A stretch of DNA of 64,000 nucleotides, taken from Acidobacteriota bacterium (lineage in GTDB: Bacteria > Acidobacteriota > Blastocatellia > Pyrinomonadales > Pyrinomonadaceae). This document shows, piece after piece, positions 61,002 through 64,000 of the stretch. The first letter of the stretch is position 1. Each line of letters starts with the position of its first letter. Below the pieces are notes generated by a model. The model was not told the DNA's origin and ran no database searches. It saw only the letters and a program-made list of their open reading frames with translations. The position numbers and the translations under genes are program-made. The stretch covers positions 186,001 to 250,000 of the forward strand of contig JAHBSI010000001.1 in the NCBI GenBank assembly GCA_019639195.1. Direction: 5' to 3'.

Positions 61002-61337
61002 TTGAGTGTGTCTCCTTATGTACCTCAGAATTTTAAATGCTTCAAAGCTGTTTGGGAATGCCGTTTTTCGCTCACTCTATTGGTCCGCACCGCCTTCTAA
61101 AGACGGCCTTGTAGCGAAAGTTCCCAAGATGGTCCTTCATCTCGCAGGGAACACATTTGCGACAACAGTTTTTGAAAGAAAAGATTAACTTCCGAAGTTT
61201 TACTCCAAATGAGTGATTTAAGCAAGTAAAAAGCATCGGTTTTGACGAATAAAGTGAAAACAAAATTGCTGGTTTAGAAGATCCGGCGGTGAGCCGTACA
61301 ATATGGTCGGCATAGCAAGCCGAAAAGCGAGCAACTT
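61002..61337. other. Intergenic stretch between TonB receptor and MBL hydrolase
   Basis: Holds the ribosome-binding site of the receptor and presumably two divergent promoters. A TACAAT (61297-61302) is a possible -10 for the MBL gene, but its -35 partner is poor. I see no gene, RNA or clear operator. It is A/T-rich from about 61145 to 61275. Confidence 0.4.
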
Positions 61338-62294
61338 ATGCGAATCATCCCGATCTCGATCCCGACGCCTTTCTATGTTGGCGATGTCAATGTTTATTTG
61401 ATCCGTGAGGATCCGATCACACTTATTGACGTCGGCCCGAAGACCGCTGAGGCCGAAAAAGCACTTGCAGAAGGCCTTGGACGCGAAGGCCTCTCATTCA
61501 AGGACATTCGGCGGATCGTCCTGACGCATTCGCACGAAGATCACTGCGGCCTTGCGAAAAAAGTGCGGGATCAAGCACGGAACGCTGAAATATTCGTCCA
61601 CGAGTGGGAAACGGGTCACCTTTTCGGCCGCCTTGCGCAGGACGAACATCGAGATCTTCTTCTTCGCGGCGGTGTTCCGTCAAAGATCTTTGGCGAAATG
61701 CAGGGACTGTATGCCGACATCAGCCTCCTGACCGATTCTTTGGGTGAAAGTGAATACAAGCATCTTCAGGACGAAATGGAGCTTGAGTTCGATGGCGGCT
61801 CACTTACCGTTCTGCACACGCCCGGGCACACGCCGGGTTCATGCTCATTTCATCGGCCGGCTGACCGGACGATCATCTGCGGCGATTGCGTTCTGAAACG
61901 GATCACACCGAATCCGATGCTCGCGCCGGACCCGCACGACCGAACGAAACGGTTCCCCGCGTTGGCAGAATATCTTGTATCGCTTGCAAGGATCCGTTCG
62001 CTATCGCCAACTCTCGCCTATGGCGGACACGGGGAGCCGATCAGCGACTTCGACGAGATCTTCCACCGTTATGTCCGCTCGATAGACGAAAGGCAAAAGA
62101 AGGTCATCTCGCTCGTAGGCGGCGGCTCGACCGCATTCGAGGTCGCAAAACGGCTCTTTCCGGATTCCTTTGGGCATGGGGTCCATCGTTTTCTTGCGAT
62201 CTCTGAGGCGATCGCTCACCTCGACTACGCTCATGCGAATGGCCGCCTCTCTGTTGAAATGAGCTCCGGTGTCGAGGTTTACGCGGCCGCGTAA
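61338..62294 (+). CDS. MBL-fold metallo-hydrolase
   Basis: 318 aa. Zinc site HxHxDH in VLTHSHEDHCGLAKKV, His in VLHTPGHTPGSCSFHRPADR and Asp in IICGDCVLKRI; His in AYGGHGEPISDFDEIF completes it. The C-terminal 80 residues (RYVRSIDERQKKVISLVGGG, VHRFLAISEAIAHLDYAHAN) form a helical winged-helix-like domain found in the LACTB2-like group, where it may bind the substrate. Activity may be hydrolysis of a thioester or of RNA. Convergent with the ferritin-like gene, with a 16-base overlap of the 3' ends. Confidence 0.88.
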   Translation: MRIIPISIPTPFYVGDVNVYLIREDPITLIDVGPKTAEAEKALAEGLGREGLSFKDIRRIVLTHSHEDHCGLAKKVRDQARNAEIFVHEWETGHLFGRLAQDEHRDLLLRGGVPSKIFGEMQGLYADISLLTDSLGESEYKHLQDEMELEFDGGSLTVLHTPGHTPGSCSFHRPADRTIICGDCVLKRITPNPMLAPDPHDRTKRFPALAEYLVSLARIRSLSPTLAYGGHGEPISDFDEIFHRYVRSIDERQKKVISLVGGGSTAFEVAKRLFPDSFGHGVHRFLAISEAIAHLDYAHANGRLSVEMSSGVEVYAAA

Positions 62295-63136
62295 CGGGCA
62301 TTCATATCGACGAGTCGCCCGGTTCGTATACACTTCTCGGCAGTCTCGTTGATCGTCGTGATGCCCGCAAAGCCGGGAAACCCAGCGAGTCGCTGGGTCA
62401 CACTGGCGTCAATAGAACGCCGGCCTTCTTCGTCACCAAAAAGCTGAGCGATAGCGTAATCAGACCGTTCGCGACCGAGAGCTCCTCCACCAACGGGCTC
62501 CCAGAAATGATCGATCACGAATCGGGCCAACTTGCGTGACATCGGATGTCGCTTTAGTTCCAGCCGCGCTACACTCGCGTAAAAATTCGTATGAAGAGAT
62601 TCCTCACGGAGGATCGCGCGGAGCAGCTTAGTGAGGATCGGGTGATCCGCCTTTTTCATCAGGGCACGGTAGGCCTGCCCGGTGGTCATCTCATTTATGG
62701 CTCCGAAGACCATATGCGTCGCCGTGAATTTCGTCCCGATCAGATTCGTGAGCGTCGTGATCGCGTAAGCATGTGCCTTGTAAAAACGGCTGACCGAAGA
62801 TCGGACTCCTTCATGCCACGTTTTGCTCGTTTCGTAGCCTAGCTCATTCAAGAAGCGGTCCAGGATCTCACCATGGACCATCTCCTCTTCGCCCCATCTG
62901 GCCATAAACTTGCGGATATCAGGGTCGCGACCGGTTGGCGTCCGCTTTAGCTCTCGATAATACATATCGGTCAGACTTTCGACATCGCGCATATAGAAAA
63001 GCACGGGCACGAATCTCTTATCGAAAGGATATTTCCGCACCGACGTCCAGTCTATGGTTGAACGAAATTCAGCAGTAAGGCTGGCAGGCTGGGCCTCATA
63101 CCAGTTCAGAACATCTCTCTTGGTCTCGAAGGTCAT
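62279..63136 (-). CDS. Di-iron ferritin-like protein, acyl-ACP desaturase-like
   Basis: 285 aa. Two ExxH-type sites within a helical bundle: RWGEEEMVHGEILDRFLNEL and ILREESLHTNFYASVARLEL, plus Glu in VFGAINEMTTGQAYRALMKK. Together these supply the carboxylates and histidines of a di-iron centre like that of soluble acyl-ACP desaturases. An N-terminal part (FVPVLFYMRDVESLTDMYYR) also fits. The reaction is not settled; desaturation of a lipid or oxidation of another substrate is inferred. No ferredoxin next to it. Confidence 0.75.
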   Translation of the reverse strand: MTFETKRDVLNWYEAQPASLTAEFRSTIDWTSVRKYPFDKRFVPVLFYMRDVESLTDMYYRELKRTPTGRDPDIRKFMARWGEEEMVHGEILDRFLNELGYETSKTWHEGVRSSVSRFYKAHAYAITTLTNLIGTKFTATHMVFGAINEMTTGQAYRALMKKADHPILTKLLRAILREESLHTNFYASVARLELKRHPMSRKLARFVIDHFWEPVGGGALGRERSDYAIAQLFGDEEGRRSIDASVTQRLAGFPGFAGITTINETAEKCIRTGRLVDMNARYAAA

Positions 63137-63247
63137 AATATTAGCCGGCCTCGCTAGCTTCCTGCGGTACGGCTTATAACCTAATTTCGCCTAACTTATC
63201 ATTTCGGTTTCACCCTACGGCCACTCAGAATGCTATATTCACGGTAT

Positions 63248-64000
63248 ATGTACTATTTCTGTTTATTGTCCGCATTTTTACTGACCTTCAACCTCGGTCT
63301 ATTCGCGCAAAACAACTCGCTGCATGTCGCCGGCGAAAAGCACCTCGCCAACATCAAGCAATTGACGTTTGGCGGTGAGAACGCCGAAGCTTACTTCTCC
63401 TCGGACGGTAAACGGCTGATCTTTCAGTCGAAACGTGGCGAGCATAAATGTGACCAGATCTACACGATGAATATCGACGGATCGAACGTAAAACAGGTCT
63501 CGGATGGCGAAGGCCGAACGACATGCTCGTATTTCTTCATGGGCGGCAAGAAGATCCTTTATGCATCGACTCGCGGAGGCTCTAAAGAATGCCCGCCGAA
63601 TCCCGATTTCTCGAAGGGATACGTTTGGGCGGTCTATCCCGATTACGACATCTACACGGCAAATGTGGACGGCAGCGGTCTTAAGAAGCTGACCAACACG
63701 CCCGGTTATGACGCAGAAGCGACCATCAGCCCGGACGGCAAGAAGATCATCTTCACTTCCGAACGCGACGGTGACCTTGAGCTGTATTCGATGGACATCA
63801 ACGGCAAGAACGTGAAGCGTCTGACGCACGAACCCGGCTACGACGGCGGTGCTTTCTTCTCACCGGACAGCAAGATGATCGTTTATCGCGGCTCGCATCC
63901 CACCGATCCACAACTGATCGAACGCGATAAACAGTACTTGAAAGAGCACCTGATCGTTCCGATGGTTTTTGAAGTTTGGGTTATGAACGCTGACGGCACG
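63248..64000 (+). CDS. TolB-like WD40/PD40 repeat protein, 3' end missing
   Basis: 251 codons are present and the frame is still open at the window edge. Signal peptide (MYYFCLLSAFLLTFNLGLFA). Repeated PD40 units, each near 40-50 residues: AYFSSDGKRLIFQSKRGEHK, YDAEATISPDGKKIIFTSER, LYSMDINGKNVKRLTHEPGY and GGAFFSPDSKMIVYRGSH. The repeats resemble TolB and the N-terminal propeller of peptidases such as tricorn or DPP-IV, so an attached hydrolase beyond the edge is possible. Confidence 0.8.
   Translation, partial: MYYFCLLSAFLLTFNLGLFAQNNSLHVAGEKHLANIKQLTFGGENAEAYFSSDGKRLIFQSKRGEHKCDQIYTMNIDGSNVKQVSDGEGRTTCSYFFMGGKKILYASTRGGSKECPPNPDFSKGYVWAVYPDYDIYTANVDGSGLKKLTNTPGYDAEATISPDGKKIIFTSERDGDLELYSMDINGKNVKRLTHEPGYDGGAFFSPDSKMIVYRGSHPTDPQLIERDKQYLKEHLIVPMVFEVWVMNADGT

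Overview
The window looks like chromosome of a diderm, moderately GC-rich bacterium, most likely an acidobacterium of the Blastocatellia/Pyrinomonadaceae kind. That placement is inferred from gene content: an Oar-type TonB-dependent receptor with a carboxypeptidase-like N-terminal domain, SdrD-B and FG-GAP/VCBS secreted proteins, several subtilisins, LpxI and the split heptose enzymes (an LPS-type outer membrane), and MqnD (futalosine route to menaquinone). No 16S rRNA gene is present to confirm it. Most of the sequence is densely packed housekeeping DNA; long open frames antisense to real genes are side effects of codon bias.

Layout: 1-5.5 kb holds an AI-2E-type exporter (cut by the window edge), a GT-C/STT3-like membrane enzyme with a small secreted partner, a hydrolase-thioesterase pair, a ferredoxin and a superoxide dismutase. 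lipA follows (5.7-6.7 kb), then a small accessory insert with an Mrr restriction enzyme and a Phd/ParE toxin-antitoxin pair (6.7-8.2 kb). 8.2-19.5 kb carries bacterioferritin, LpxI, an M28 peptidase, RsmI, a subtilisin and the gluconeogenic pair ppsA-glpX. 19.6-28.9 kb carries a 7Fe ferredoxin, MqnD, a decayed region with short repeats and a transposase-like remnant, an A/T-rich HTH-TPR gene, UbiX, LarB, a TacA/TacT-like toxin-antitoxin pair, an HtrA-TPR fusion, RpiB, threonine aldolase and Cmk. Two tRNA genes (Arg-TCT, His-GTG) sit at 29.7-29.9 kb. 30-39 kb holds a BACON-tailed subtilisin, an FG-GAP repeat protein, rfaE1-rfaE2-rsmE and a DNA methyltransferase coupled to a PolB-like exonuclease. 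39-46 kb is a fatty-acid beta-oxidation cluster (fadE, fadA, fadN). 46-64 kb carries an SdrD-like giant, msrA, an mtnB-like gene, acsA, a sugar ABC importer without a visible binding protein, moaA, queG, the TonB receptor, a metallo-hydrolase, a di-iron ferritin-like protein and the start of a TolB-like protein.

The most informative signal is regulatory. fadE and fadN each have a well-formed sigma70-type promoter whose spacer is filled by the same perfect inverted repeat, TGAATGA-N4-TCATTCA. As I recall it, this is the core of the Bacillus FadR (YsiA) operator. The enzymes themselves are in the Bacillus FadN/FadA/FadE format, so the module and its control appear to travel together in a diderm. 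Other points worth a look: a predicted leaderless toxin-antitoxin transcript, an MtnB-like protein that has lost two zinc-binding histidines, a methyltransferase-exonuclease gene pair, and REP-like palindromes with a possible transposase remnant. I did not find a clearly new multi-gene system; the candidates are given with their limits.
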